Shown: positions 1-9,209, counted from the stretch's first letter. The stretch: DNA of 64,000 nucleotides from CAZMNY01 sp964567745 (GCA_964567745.1 CAZMNY010000031.1:1-64000); one strand, 5' to 3'. Notes: generated by a model not told the origin, from the letters alone. Numbers and translations are program-made.

Positions 1-2
1 CT

Positions 3-210
3 AAGCCCGCCGCTAAGCCTGCCGCTAAACCTGCCGCTAAGCCTGCCGCTAAGCCCGCCGCTCAGCCCGCCGCTAAGCCCGCCGAACCCGCCGCTAAGCC
101 GACGGCCGAACCAGCAAAGCCAGTTGAAGCAGCGAAGCCCGCGGAAGCCGCTAAGCCTGTTGAACCCGCCAAGCCGGCTGCCGAACCGGCCAAGCCCGCC
201 GCTGGAGACA
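3..210 (+). repeat. AKPA-coding 12-bp tandem repeat
   Basis: Direct repeats of about 12 bp (gctaagcctgcc and close variants) fill the first ~90 bases, then degenerate into mixed AKP/EPA units to about position 210. They stay in frame with the SHD1 protein, so copy-number change would alter linker length without breaking the frame. Confidence 0.8.
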
Positions 211-593
211 GCAGCGCCAAGCCTGACTTCTCACACCTCTATGTCGGCCTGACGCCAGCGCCGGAAAAAGAAGAGTCGTTCTACAAGGAAGACGACGAAG
301 TGGAAGAAGCCAAGCCGGCTATCGAAGGCGACGGCTTGTTTGACGACGCCAAGAAGGCGGAGCCAGCCGATGCCGATTCGTCGCAAACCGCTCGCCAGTA
401 TCGCAACTGGGTCGACAACACGGGCAAGTACGAAGTCGAAGCGAAACTGATCGCTGTCGTCAACGACCATGTCCGCTTGCTCAAGAAGAGCGGCCACACG
501 ACGACGGTCAAGCTGCGTCGACTGTCAGCCAACGATCTCGAGTTCGTCCGCGCCGCGAAAGTCGCGTTTCCGGCAGGAATCGCAACTCGTTAA
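3..593 (+). CDS. AKPA-repeat protein with C-terminal SHD1 domain (5' end missing)
   Basis: The open frame enters from the left edge, so the start is not visible. The first ~70 codons are a low-complexity Ala/Lys/Pro repeat (AKPA units, about 12 bp each) that drifts to EPAKP. A charged linker follows. The last ~55 residues match the SLA1 homology domain 1 pattern common in planctomycete exported proteins: an aromatic/Arg-Trp start, TGKYEVEA, then KLRRLSANDLEFV. The family is known from eukaryotic Sla1 and is expanded in planctomycetes, where its ligand is unknown. The Pro/Ala-rich part looks like an extended spacer, as in cell-wall-spanning or periplasm-spanning proteins; that is inference. 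The gene ends with TAA shortly before the ThuA-like gene on the same strand, so the two could be co-transcribed. Confidence 0.85.
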   Translation, partial: KPAAKPAAKPAAKPAAKPAAQPAAKPAEPAAKPTAEPAKPVEAAKPAEAAKPVEPAKPAAEPAKPAAGDSSAKPDFSHLYVGLTPAPEKEESFYKEDDEVEEAKPAIEGDGLFDDAKKAEPADADSSQTARQYRNWVDNTGKYEVEAKLIAVVNDHVRLLKKSGHTTTVKLRRLSANDLEFVRAAKVAFPAGIATR

Positions 594-621
594 TGTAACG
601 ATCTGAGCGAGATTCGGTGTG

Positions 622-1488
622 ATGTTGATGCTATGCCATACGTTGCCGCAAACGCGTCGCGTGACGCCATCTCTCGCTGTGTTGTTGCTCGCTCCCCTGT
701 TGTTGCTGCTCGCGGCCCCGATCGCGGCTGAGGAGCCGGCGAAGCGCAAGCGAGTCCTCTTGATCGGCGAGCCGGCGGACGGCGTGCACAAGGTCGGCAC
801 GCACGAGTACTCCGCCGGTGTGGAAGTGTTGGCTGCCTGCCTGCGAAACGACTCGAGGCTACAGGTCGATGTGGTTCGAGCCGAAGGAGAGTGGCTGGAA
901 GGCCCCGATCTGATTCGCAAGGCTGACTGCGTTGTGATTTATGTCGCCCAAGGCGGCAAGTGGATTCACGATTCGCCTCGACGCCTCGAAGCCTTCGCGG
1001 GCCATGCCGCAAAAGGCGGTGGCTTGGTGGCTATTCACTGGGCCATGGGTGCGCGTGACGCGAAGTACATCGACGGATACTTGAAACTGTTCGGAGGATG
1101 TCACGGCGGACCCGACCGCAAGTACAAAGTGCTCGATACAAAGCTCGAAGTCGTCTCGCCCAACGATCCTATCACGCGCGGCGTGTCGAGTTTCGAAATC
1201 CACGATGAACTCTACTATCGATTGAAGTTCGTGAATACGAAACAAGGGCTTCGCTCGGTTCTTAAGGCGAAGATTGAAGGCCGTGAGGAAACCGTCGCCT
1301 GGGCGTGGGACCGCCCCGACAAAGGGCGTTCATTCGGCTTCAGCGGTTTCCACTTTCATCGCAACTGGCGACGCGATGAGTATCGGCGGATGATGACGCA
1401 AGCCGTTCTGTGGTCTCTCAGCCTGGAAGCTCCGGCCGCCGGCGTCGATATCAATATCGACGAAAAGTCCTACGCGTTTCCGCGCTGA
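622..1488 (+). CDS. ThuA-like domain protein, exported
   Basis: About 289 residues with a strongly hydrophobic N-terminal signal (a leucine-rich run ending in an AxA-type site near IAAEEP). The body has the ThuA/trehalose-utilisation fold signatures: KRVLLIGEP near the mature N-terminus, a HEY segment, VAIHWAMG in the middle, and a C-terminal segment rich in Phe/His (FGFSGFHFHRNW). ThuA-like proteins are flavodoxin-like/glutamine-amidotransferase-like proteins that often sit beside planctomycete sugar-catabolic genes; the exact substrate is unknown. GTG at 619 and ATG at 622 are both possible starts; I prefer ATG. It is the only gene between the SHD1 protein and the convergent barrel protein. 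Confidence 0.85.
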   Translation: MLMLCHTLPQTRRVTPSLAVLLLAPLLLLLAAPIAAEEPAKRKRVLLIGEPADGVHKVGTHEYSAGVEVLAACLRNDSRLQVDVVRAEGEWLEGPDLIRKADCVVIYVAQGGKWIHDSPRRLEAFAGHAAKGGGLVAIHWAMGARDAKYIDGYLKLFGGCHGGPDRKYKVLDTKLEVVSPNDPITRGVSSFEIHDELYYRLKFVNTKQGLRSVLKAKIEGREETVAWAWDRPDKGRSFGFSGFHFHRNWRRDEYRRMMTQAVLWSLSLEAPAAGVDINIDEKSYAFPR

Positions 1489-1497
1489 GCGACGCGT

Positions 1498-2376
1498 CTA
1501 CCAAGACGAGTAGATTCGTCGAGGCGGTCCGATCCGGTATTCGATTCCTAGCGTCATGCTCAAGCTATGCATGGTGTCGACGCGATCGGACGAGAAGGCG
1601 ATGTTGTCCACGACAGCCGCTCGCAGAGACATCCATTTTCGCCAGTAGTATTTTACGCCCAGGCTGAGCGGCATCGTAAATGACTGGTCGTGCTGCAGAC
1701 GATTGTTGACGTCGACATACGAGAAGTCAGCCCAGCCGATGCCGACCGAGGCGAATGGCCGCCACTGCGCGTCGCCCCAGGGATAGTAAGCCAAACTCGC
1801 GTCGTAGAAGACGTTGCGGGCTGCTGGCAATGACATCGCGCTTTCTCGATCGAGCACGTCGAGGCGCGCCCAAGCCAAACGCAGCTCGGTTCCCCAGTAG
1901 TGGTCAAAGTCCCAACCGACCCGGTAGCCGCCAAAGAAGTCGTTGGTTTGTTGCAATTCCTGATCGACCAAGTTGTCGCCGTAAATTCCGCCGAACAGCC
2001 AACCGACATGAAACGGTCGATTCCGCCAACTCGTTCCTTCAAGTGGATTCCCTTTGCCGACATGACGGTAGGGATCGTCAGGATCGAAACTACGAAACGC
2101 GGGAACAACCAGCGGCGGCAACCAATGTAAGAACGGGCGGTGTCCAGACCAGGTGGGAGCCATCATGGTCGGTTGGTCGGTGAGCCCGTCGTCGCGAAAC
2201 CGACTCGAATAGGTCAAGTCCTCGGCAAGTGTGTCAACGCGCAGACCAGATCCGGTTGTCGTCGCTGGCGCCGACCATCCAGCTTGACGAAGGTAGTCGC
2301 CGATTTCGGTCGCCCTAAGAGGCGGCGTCTGCGACCACAGCACCAAGCATGTCAGGAAGAACGTCGCGAACCGCAT
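1498..2376 (-). CDS. Outer-membrane beta-barrel-like protein
   Basis: The open frame extends upstream to 2619, but the start at 2376 gives a clean Sec signal peptide (MRFATFFLTCLVLWSQ...), so 292 residues is the likely product. The C-terminal half alternates polar and hydrophobic residues as in transmembrane beta strands (for example GVKYYWRKWMSLRAAVVD and SLSMTLGIEYRIG), and the chain ends with the aromatic Trp typical of barrel proteins recognised by the Bam machinery. The middle contains a VGWLFGGIYG segment and many Tyr/Trp. The fold class is OmpA/OprF-like outer-membrane barrel by pattern only. It converges with the ThuA-like gene with only 9 bp between stops. Confidence 0.75.
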   Translation of the reverse strand: MRFATFFLTCLVLWSQTPPLRATEIGDYLRQAGWSAPATTTGSGLRVDTLAEDLTYSSRFRDDGLTDQPTMMAPTWSGHRPFLHWLPPLVVPAFRSFDPDDPYRHVGKGNPLEGTSWRNRPFHVGWLFGGIYGDNLVDQELQQTNDFFGGYRVGWDFDHYWGTELRLAWARLDVLDRESAMSLPAARNVFYDASLAYYPWGDAQWRPFASVGIGWADFSYVDVNNRLQHDQSFTMPLSLGVKYYWRKWMSLRAAVVDNIAFSSDRVDTMHSLSMTLGIEYRIGPPRRIYSSW

Positions 2377-2659
2377 TGTCACGCCCGCATTGTTGAAAGG
2401 GTGATGAGAGACAGCGATCTGATTAATTGAGAACGGCAATCTGGGTCGGTCGATTTTGCGGGGCGGGATTATCCAGACTGCAGCGTTTTCGGTCAATACG
2501 AATTCAATTCGCCCGTTCTTACGTCGTGAAAGCCTATCTGTCCGCTGTTTTCCGTGCTGCCGGCGCGGCAACTCGACGCTCACATCGTCCGACGCTAGGC
2601 TATGGCGTGGAATGGCCAATTCACGAATGCCGCGCTGCCTATCGACTACGGAACCAACG

Positions 2660-4267
2660 ATGCCGTCGCCACGAACCCGGATGCTTGCTCTGTTGATTCT
2701 CTCCGTCTGCTCGGCGTCGCAGGCCGCTCAAGCTGAGAAAATTGATGCGGATCTGCTGCTCGAAGGCGGACTCATTTACGTCGGCGACATGACTCCCGCC
2801 ACGAAGGGCGACGTGGCCATTCGCGGCGACAAGATTGTGGCTGTGGGAAAATTCGAGCCGGGAAGAATTGGCCGAACGCTCGACTGTCGAGGCCTGATTA
2901 TCTCGCCCGGCTTCATTGACTTGCACAACCATAGCGACCGGCAAGTGGTCGCTCGGGAAACGCGAGCGGTCGCCAACTATCTAACTCAAGGCTGTACGAC
3001 GATCGTAACCGGCAATTGCGGCAGCGGACCGATTGACGTCGAATCGTATTACGCAAAAATCGCGACGTTTGGCGTGGGTGTCAACGTCGCCCACCTGCTC
3101 CCTCAAGGCCAACTCAGGCGGACCGTGATCGGAGAGACGCGCCGCGCGGCCAGCGAGAACGAGCTGACCAGAATGCGACTGCTCGCCGACAAGGCGATGT
3201 ACGACGGCGCATGGGGCATGTCGACGGGGCTGATATATGTGCCGAGCTCGTATGCCGACACGAAGGAACTGACGGCGATTGCCAAGGTCGTTGGCAAGCA
3301 CGGCGGACTCTACGCCAGTCATATTCGAAACGAAAACACGGGCCTGTTGGATGCCGTAGAGGAGGCCTTAACGATCGGCCGCGACGCGGGAACGCCCGTC
3401 CACATCTCTCACTTCAAGTCGTCGGGCAAGAACTCGTGGGGTCTGGTCAGAGTGGCCGTAGATCTGATTCAAAAGAAACGCGACGCAGGCGAGTTGGTGA
3501 CGGCCGACCAATACCCCTACACTGCATCGAGCACATCGCTCGGCGCAACGATGATCCCGGCTTGGGCGCGGGCCGGTGGAAAGGCCGAACTTCGAAAACG
3601 ACTCGACGACAAAACCGATGGACCGAAGATTCGCGAGGCGATCGATCGCAAGTTGAAACAAACCGATCAAGGTCAGCGAATTCAGATTGCCAGTTATCGA
3701 AAACGACCAGACTGGATTGGCAAACGCCTCAAACAAATCGCCGACGCCGAATCGATGGCACCAATGGACGTCGTCTTGAAAATCGTCCGAAACGGCGGCG
3801 CAGCGGTCGTCAATCACAGCATCAACGAGGAAGATGTTCGGTTCGTGATGAATCAGCCATGGGTCGCAACCGCCTCGGATGGCAGTTCGCGGACGCCGGC
3901 CGCGACCGCTCCGCATCCGAGAAGCTACGGCACTTTTCCACGAAAGCTGGGCCACTACGCGGTGCGAGAAAAAGCGATTGAACTCGGCTTGGCCATCCGC
4001 AGTGCAAGCGGGCTGCCCGCCGACATTCTTCGTCTTCCCAAACGCGGCTACCTCAAGCCCGGCTTCTTCGCCGATATCGCCGTCTGGGACCACAAAGAAA
4101 CAATCGACACCGCGACTTTCGAGGCGCCTCATCAATACGCCGTTGGCATGAAGTATGTTTTCGTCAACGGAGGCGCCGCCATTCACGATGGGCGCCTTAC
4201 CGGAGCGTTGCTTGGGAAGCCGCTGCGAAGAGAGTCGACTATTAACGGCGAAGTCGAAGACAAGTGA
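2660..4267 (+). CDS. N-acyl-D-amino-acid deacylase family amidohydrolase, exported
   Basis: The start at 2660 gives a signal peptide (MPSPRTRMLALLILSVCSA) and a 535-residue precursor; the longer frame from 2456 has no signal. It belongs to the amidohydrolase-3/D-aminoacylase family. Metal-site features are visible: FIDLHNHSD (HxH), GNCG with the metal-bridging Cys typical of D-aminoacylases, YASHIRNE, HISHFKSSG, and the late catalytic Asp in TASDGSSR. The family hydrolyses N-acyl-D-amino acids to D-amino acids and a fatty acid or acetate. Export suggests action on peptidoglycan or environmental D-amino acids; that is inference. It is 29 bp upstream of the M32 carboxypeptidase, so an operon is likely. 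Confidence 0.9.
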   Translation: MPSPRTRMLALLILSVCSASQAAQAEKIDADLLLEGGLIYVGDMTPATKGDVAIRGDKIVAVGKFEPGRIGRTLDCRGLIISPGFIDLHNHSDRQVVARETRAVANYLTQGCTTIVTGNCGSGPIDVESYYAKIATFGVGVNVAHLLPQGQLRRTVIGETRRAASENELTRMRLLADKAMYDGAWGMSTGLIYVPSSYADTKELTAIAKVVGKHGGLYASHIRNENTGLLDAVEEALTIGRDAGTPVHISHFKSSGKNSWGLVRVAVDLIQKKRDAGELVTADQYPYTASSTSLGATMIPAWARAGGKAELRKRLDDKTDGPKIREAIDRKLKQTDQGQRIQIASYRKRPDWIGKRLKQIADAESMAPMDVVLKIVRNGGAAVVNHSINEEDVRFVMNQPWVATASDGSSRTPAATAPHPRSYGTFPRKLGHYAVREKAIELGLAIRSASGLPADILRLPKRGYLKPGFFADIAVWDHKETIDTATFEAPHQYAVGMKYVFVNGGAAIHDGRLTGALLGKPLRRESTINGEVEDK

Positions 4268-4296
4268 TTACAAATTGACACCGAGAGGAATCGTCT

Positions 4297-5838
4297 ATGA
4301 AGTCGGGCAATGTCCAGAACGCGTTTGATGATCTTGCGGCACATTTTCGGGACGTCGCGAAACTCGCTTCCATCGGCGCCTTGTTGGACTGGGACGAGCG
4401 AACCATGCTGCCCAAACAGGGCGGGGCCTATCGAGCCGACCAATCGGCGCTGCTCGCCGGAATTGTCCATCAACGTTCTACCGCCGAACAAGTTGGCCAA
4501 TGGCTCGATCAACTTGATGACAGTGAACTGGCCAGCGAAAATTATTCGCCTCCAGGCACCACGATTCGCGAGCTTCGGCGTCAGTACGAAAAGCAACGAC
4601 GCGTTCCCCAAGCGCTAGTTGAGCATCTTTCCAGGGCGACCGTGCTCGGACAACAAGCCTGGGTCGAAGCACGAAAGAACGACGACTTTGAGCAGTTCAA
4701 GCCGAAGCTGGAAACGATTCTCGAACTGACGCGCGAGAAAGCTGAGGCGATCGGCTACGAAGACTCTATCTACGATCCGCTGCTCGACGACTACGAACCT
4801 GGCGAAAGCACGTCCCGAGTCGCCAAGGTGCTCGGTGACTTGCGAAATGAACTCGCGCCGCTCGTAGCTCAAATCGCTGAGTGCGGAGTCACAGCGCCGC
4901 ACGAAATAATTCACCGCGAATTTTGCACCGACGCACAAGCTCAGCTCGGTCGCAAGGCCGCCACTCAGATTGGTTTCGATTTCGACTCGGGAAGATTGGA
5001 TGTTACCGCCCATCCGTTTTGCACCACGCTCGGCCCAGCGGATTGCCGGATTCTGACTCGCTACGAGTCGAACTTCTTCTCCTGCGCGTTCTTTGGCACG
5101 CTGCATGAAGCGGGCCACGGCATCTACGAACAGGGCCTGCCGAGTGACCAATTCGGTCTGCCGCCCGGAGTCTACTGCTCGTTGGGCGTGCATGAATCGC
5201 AGTCAAGATTGTGGGAGAATCTCGTCGGCCGCAGCCGATCGTTCTGGCGATACTTTTATCCGCAGACACAAGCGGCTTTTCCCGATTCGCTCGGTGATGT
5301 GTCCGAGGATGATTTCTTCTTCGCCATCAATCATGTCGAACCGTCATTGATTCGAGTTGAGGCGGATGAAGCGACTTACAATCTGCATATCATCATCCGT
5401 TTTGAACTCGAACAAGCACTGTTGGACGAGTCGCTGACCGTCGGCGATTTGCCGGACGCTTGGGATGAGAAGTACCGATCGGTTCTTGGAATCTCCTCTC
5501 CAACTCGAGCCAACGGCGTGCTTCAGGATGTCCACTGGAGTGCGGGCCTGTTTGGCTACTTCGCGACGTATTCGCTGGGCAATCTGTACGCGTCTCAATT
5601 GTTTGAGGCCGCGACCGAGGAACTTGGCGAGCTGGGGCCCGCCTTCGAGAAGGGCGAGTTTGGCGGCTTGCGGAGCTGGCTGCAAGACAAGATCTACTCG
5701 CATGGGCGATGTATGCCGGCGGCCGAGTTGGTTCGGAGCGCAACCGGCCAAGAACCCGGACACGCGGCGTTGATGCGGCACTTGAGGTCAAAGTACGGCG
5801 CGCTCTACGGTTTTGCGGGAAGCAAATCGGCGAGCTAA
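4297..5838 (+). CDS. Carboxypeptidase Taq (M32) metallopeptidase
   Basis: 513 residues, the usual length for family M32. The zinc motif HEAGH lies at about residues 270-274, and the second signature HESQSRLWEN at about 299-308 supplies the third zinc ligand Glu. Near the C-terminus is the family's conserved YxLGNLYA...F segment. There is no signal peptide, so it is cytoplasmic. M32 enzymes are broad-specificity metal-dependent carboxypeptidases that trim amino acids from peptide C-termini. The position just behind the D-aminoacylase suggests a shared role in peptide and D-amino-acid turnover, which is inference. Confidence 0.95.
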   Translation: MKSGNVQNAFDDLAAHFRDVAKLASIGALLDWDERTMLPKQGGAYRADQSALLAGIVHQRSTAEQVGQWLDQLDDSELASENYSPPGTTIRELRRQYEKQRRVPQALVEHLSRATVLGQQAWVEARKNDDFEQFKPKLETILELTREKAEAIGYEDSIYDPLLDDYEPGESTSRVAKVLGDLRNELAPLVAQIAECGVTAPHEIIHREFCTDAQAQLGRKAATQIGFDFDSGRLDVTAHPFCTTLGPADCRILTRYESNFFSCAFFGTLHEAGHGIYEQGLPSDQFGLPPGVYCSLGVHESQSRLWENLVGRSRSFWRYFYPQTQAAFPDSLGDVSEDDFFFAINHVEPSLIRVEADEATYNLHIIIRFELEQALLDESLTVGDLPDAWDEKYRSVLGISSPTRANGVLQDVHWSAGLFGYFATYSLGNLYASQLFEAATEELGELGPAFEKGEFGGLRSWLQDKIYSHGRCMPAAELVRSATGQEPGHAALMRHLRSKYGALYGFAGSKSAS

Positions 5839-5947
5839 ACCGAATGAGATCAAGTGTTGATCCGAGCCGCGATTGGGCTTGGGCCTGCTGCCTGTTAACA
5901 TAGACAGAAGACGAATTGATAGCGCCGGCCCAGCGAAGGAGCCATTG

Positions 5948-7603
5948 ATGCCGATAGTTCATTGTCCGTCATGTCGCGACGAGGTGTCCGCGCCAAAGAA
6001 CGCGCCGAGAAGCGCTGTGGTGCGTTGCCCGCTGTGCAACGACGAATTCGATTTAGCCGTCGTGCTCGACAATATTCCGCCCGCGCTGATCGTTGTCAGC
6101 GGCGGCGATCCGGAGCCGACGGCAATCGACGATGATGACGACACGCCCGCGTTCGCGTTTGCCGAACAGGCGGCGCCGTCGGCCCAGGTCGTTTCCACAT
6201 CCTCGAAGAGCACGCGGACATCGCGTCGACCGAAGCGCAAGCAGGCCAACCCGATCTGGGAAGTTGTCAAAGTGGGCGGCGGCGGCATCATCGGTCTATC
6301 GCTCGGGCAATTTATCCTCTGGTGGGCGTTTGGACGAGATCCGGCATCGCTAGCGCCCAAAATCCCGACGGCGATGCAGTGGATTCTTCCCTCGGCGCTG
6401 CGGACTGGCGGCGACAGCGATTCCGAGCCGCTCGACGAGGGATCGGACAACGTCGGTTCGTTCGAAATGGGCAGCGCCGACGACTTTCCGATTCCAAGCG
6501 ATACCGCAGGCGGTTCTTCGAGGGCATCCGGCGTCAACGTCCGGCCTCCTCTACCGATCTCGACAGCTGGCAAGTCAACAGGTCGAAATCCTCAGCCGCG
6601 CCATACCGGAAAGAACTCACCGAAGAGCGGAACCGGTCGTCAAACGCCTGCCACCGCAACCGAGTCGAAGCCGAAGGTAGTCTCGATTCGAAATTCGCCC
6701 AGCTTCACGCCAGATGATCTCGCCGATGCGATCGAGGCGGCCGAAACGGCGCTCGATGCGTGGCAAGAGGTTAAAGCGTCCGGAGCAACTTCAACGAGCG
6801 CATCGATGAAACTCTATACCGATTTTGCCAAGCTCGCCAACACGGTTACGTTCGTCGACCCCAAGATCTCGCGCAATGTGCAGCTAGCGGGACAAGCCAA
6901 ACGACTCGCCGAGTCGCTCCCATTGGACGCGATCCATATGTTTGGCGCCGCAACCAGCAGTTGGATCGAACAACGCACGAACGATGGCGTCGCCCTTTTT
7001 GGCGCGGTGACTGACGTTCAAGAGCAAGGCGAGTTATTTGTGACGATCATCGAACTTCGTGACCAGAGGCGGCGGCGGGTGAGCGTCATCAGCGGATCCG
7101 ATCCTCGACCGCGGTTAGACGAAGGCGACCAAGTCCTTGTGCTCGGCGGAATCATCGATGATCCGAAGAAGCGAGTCGGCGGCTACGAAGGGCTCGCGCC
7201 CTTGGTCATCCTCGGCGGCCTCCCCATCAAGTTCAATGCCGCCATCATCGCCAAGAAACAGAAAACAGAATCGGCCACAACAAAACCAACGACGCCTGAG
7301 CCCGCCAAAGCCAATCCGTCCTCGCCGAAACCGACGACGCCCGCAACCGCCGAAGCGAAGCCGCACGCGCCCAAACCGAATCAGCCCAAACCGCCGCTGC
7401 CCGATCCGCCGTCAGAGAACGCCAAGTCGACTGAACCCAAATCCGCCAAATCGACTGAGCCAAAAGCAACTGAGCCAAAAGCAACTGAGCCAAAAGCAAC
7501 TGAGCCAAAAACAGCGGACCCGAAACCCCCCGAGACCGATCCAGAGGATCCGCCGGTGCCAAAACCGGCTTCGCCCGATGCCAAGTCGGATGAATCCAGC
7601 TAG
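5948..7603 (+). CDS. Zinc-ribbon membrane protein with Pro/Lys-rich repeat tail
   Basis: The start at 5948 follows an AAGGAG ribosome-binding site and gives 551 residues; the longer frame from 5873 lacks such a site. The N-terminus is a zinc ribbon with two Cys pairs (CPSC and CPLC), a type common at the start of planctomycete membrane proteins. One likely membrane segment follows at about residues 105-130. A Ser/Pro/Thr-rich spacer leads to a folded region (about 250-440) that I do not recognise. The tail is low-complexity KPTTPEPAK-type sequence with four exact or near-exact TEPKA repeats. The stop codon TAG lies inside the left end of a terminal-inverted-repeat element, so the tail may have been shortened or altered by that insertion. 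Confidence 0.75.
   Translation: MPIVHCPSCRDEVSAPKNAPRSAVVRCPLCNDEFDLAVVLDNIPPALIVVSGGDPEPTAIDDDDDTPAFAFAEQAAPSAQVVSTSSKSTRTSRRPKRKQANPIWEVVKVGGGGIIGLSLGQFILWWAFGRDPASLAPKIPTAMQWILPSALRTGGDSDSEPLDEGSDNVGSFEMGSADDFPIPSDTAGGSSRASGVNVRPPLPISTAGKSTGRNPQPRHTGKNSPKSGTGRQTPATATESKPKVVSIRNSPSFTPDDLADAIEAAETALDAWQEVKASGATSTSASMKLYTDFAKLANTVTFVDPKISRNVQLAGQAKRLAESLPLDAIHMFGAATSSWIEQRTNDGVALFGAVTDVQEQGELFVTIIELRDQRRRRVSVISGSDPRPRLDEGDQVLVLGGIIDDPKKRVGGYEGLAPLVILGGLPIKFNAAIIAKKQKTESATTKPTTPEPAKANPSSPKPTTPATAEAKPHAPKPNQPKPPLPDPPSENAKSTEPKSAKSTEPKATEPKATEPKATEPKTADPKPPETDPEDPPVPKPASPDAKSDESS
7454..7513 (+). repeat. Four 15-bp tandem repeats (TEPKA)
   Basis: Three exact copies of actgagccaaaagca and a fourth with one mismatch lie head to tail. 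They are in frame and encode TEPKA, so slippage would change tail length by five residues at a time. Confidence 0.9.
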
Positions 7604-7708
7604 TGCCGCGTCAACTCTAAAAATGGGGGTTGGCTTCGGCGTAACTTGAGTTGGCGGCGTACGATACAAACACTGGGATCCTAATTCTTAGTGTTGACGC
7701 TGCACTAG
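7600..7708. mobile_element. 109-bp terminal-inverted-repeat element (MITE-like)
   Basis: The outer 21 bp at 7600-7620 and at 7688-7708 are inverted repeats with 19 of 21 positions matching, and both ends begin with CTAG. The interior has no open frame of note. CTAG at both ends could be part of the repeat or a duplicated 4-bp target; IS5-type elements are known to favour YTAR targets, which CTAG fits. The element provides the TAG stop of the zinc-ribbon gene. A folded RNA or a short non-autonomous transposon would both explain the symmetry; I favour the latter. Confidence 0.6.
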
Positions 7709-7803
7709 TCTGAGCGGGGTCGGCAGAGTCGTGCGAGCGGAAGGAATCCGTCCAGGTAATGAAATCCTCGACTGAATAGGTTTCTCAAGAAGGCAGGCCA
7801 AAG

Positions 7804-8886
7804 ATGACGGCTGAGTCGAGCGATAACAAAGACGGTTTTGCCCCGAATTCTGACGACTCTGCGCCAGAGCCGAGTTCGATACTCGACTACATGCTGTATG
7901 GCGTCTCGCTGCCCGAACGAGCGCTGCGGTCGACGTCCGCCATGGTCGGCGGAGCGTTGCACGAGTCGGCTGGCATGCTAGTTCCCAACGCGTTCAAGTC
8001 TTCGAAGTCCTACTCGCTTTTTGTCCAGCAAATGTTGGACTTCATGGCCAACGACATCGGCGGAGTTGAACGAAAGGCCGAAGAGGGTCCGGCGACCACC
8101 GAAGTTGAGGGATACGTCGCGAGAAAGACGGTCAGCACATTTATCGACCTCGCGGGCATGGCGACATTTCATATTTCGCCCATGACGGTGCTCGCGCTTC
8201 TCAGCGATATCGCCTATGGGTCGAAAGAATATTTGAGCGAGCTGAGTCAAGAACTCAAGGACAAAGGCGTCATCAACGAGAACTCGACGATTGACAACGC
8301 CGCCGATCTTTTGGACGCCATCAAGAACGCGACTGGCGCCTCGGCCGAGGCGTTTGATCTCCCGCCGCTCTCCGTGGAAGGATTGGCCAAGACGATTCAA
8401 GAGACGCGAGACCAGGTCAACACGGTCGACCCGGTCACGTTGATGCCCGAGGCCGAGCTGAAGCGGATGTGGGACGACATGCATGATATCGCGACGAAAG
8501 AAAACGTCAGCGTGATGAGCGTTGCCAGCACGATGTCGCTCTATTCAATGCGCAAAGTTGGAAACGCGGGCGTCGGTGCGTTGTCCACTGTCACCGTGGC
8601 CGGCAACATGTTCGATCGACACCTGCTGCAACATTACCGCGACGGCCTTTCGAGCATCTACGAAAAGGGACTCTATACGACGCTCTCTGAATCGAGTGGG
8701 CCGTACATCAGTGCGGTCTGGAAAAATTTTTCGTCCGACAAGTCCACCATTACCGAAGACTTGTTGACGGGCAAACTAGCAGGCCAAGCCTGGGAGGGAC
8801 TTCGCGGTTGGTTCGGTGCCGGCAGCGACGGCGTCGAGGCGGATGAAAACGAATCGACGGACCAGCCAGATTCATCGGGGCCGTAG
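7804..8886 (+). CDS. Hypothetical protein, not recognised
   Basis: 360 residues, acidic at both ends, with no signal peptide. The first 30 residues and last 25 are polar and probably disordered. The core is mostly helical by eye, with a mildly hydrophobic stretch around residues 115-137 (ATFHISPMTVLALLSDIAYG) and another around 240-265 (VGALSTVTVAGNMF). Neither is clearly a membrane helix. No catalytic motif is evident. The coding frame is full length with normal codon usage for the window, so the gene is probably real. It stands alone between the inverted-repeat element and the convergent DUF1573 gene. Confidence 0.7.
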   Translation: MTAESSDNKDGFAPNSDDSAPEPSSILDYMLYGVSLPERALRSTSAMVGGALHESAGMLVPNAFKSSKSYSLFVQQMLDFMANDIGGVERKAEEGPATTEVEGYVARKTVSTFIDLAGMATFHISPMTVLALLSDIAYGSKEYLSELSQELKDKGVINENSTIDNAADLLDAIKNATGASAEAFDLPPLSVEGLAKTIQETRDQVNTVDPVTLMPEAELKRMWDDMHDIATKENVSVMSVASTMSLYSMRKVGNAGVGALSTVTVAGNMFDRHLLQHYRDGLSSIYEKGLYTTLSESSGPYISAVWKNFSSDKSTITEDLLTGKLAGQAWEGLRGWFGAGSDGVEADENESTDQPDSSGP

Positions 8887-9017
8887 CTAATCGCCGCTTT
8901 GTCATGCTCGAACAAGACCGCCAACGGTGAGCGGGGCCACGCGAAAATGCGATGGGAAACCTCAGAGAGCTCGTGCGAGTCTTGCACCCGCCAATGCGAG
9001 GATGGGATTGCAGAGTA

Positions 9018-9056
9018 AGAGTAAGAGTGGATGCTTGGAAGACTTCCTCTTACTCT
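9018..9056 (+). terminator. Possible terminator after the 7804-8886 gene
   Basis: A perfect 10-bp stem (agagtaagag / ctcttactct) encloses a 19-nt loop and is followed by a short T-rich run (tttat). The stem is AT-rich and 130 nt past the stop codon, so support is moderate. Confidence 0.35.
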
Positions 9057-9162
9057 TTATCCCGTCCGCGCAAGCAATGGTACCGGTCAGCTATTCGCTT
9101 GGCTTTGTCATTCTCAGAACAAGGCCCTACCGAGCTTGCCTCGTCGGTGAGTCAGGCCCATA

Positions 9163-9180
9163 GGCTACGTTGACGTAGCC
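9163..9180. other. Small hairpin ggctacg-ttga-cgtagcc
   Basis: A perfect 7-bp stem with a 4-nt loop lies 30 bp beyond the stop of the minus-strand DUF1573 gene. There is no U tract; it may still help end that transcript or protect its 3' end. Confidence 0.35.
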
Positions 9181-9209
9181 GCTTGGCCAAGAGGAGGCCG
9201 AATGGATTT

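Larger units (their letters stand above)
8887..9209. other. Gene-free stretch between convergent genes
   Basis: No supported gene. It holds two hairpins (listed separately at 9018-9056 and 9163-9180) and a segment around 9119-9155 (accgagcttgcctcgtcggtgag) that resembles a degenerate copy of the palindrome family at 54581-54688. Confidence 0.5.

Noticed and set aside
3368..4186. 272-codon minus-strand frame opposite the D-aminoacylase gene
   Set aside because: Antisense shadow of a well-supported gene.
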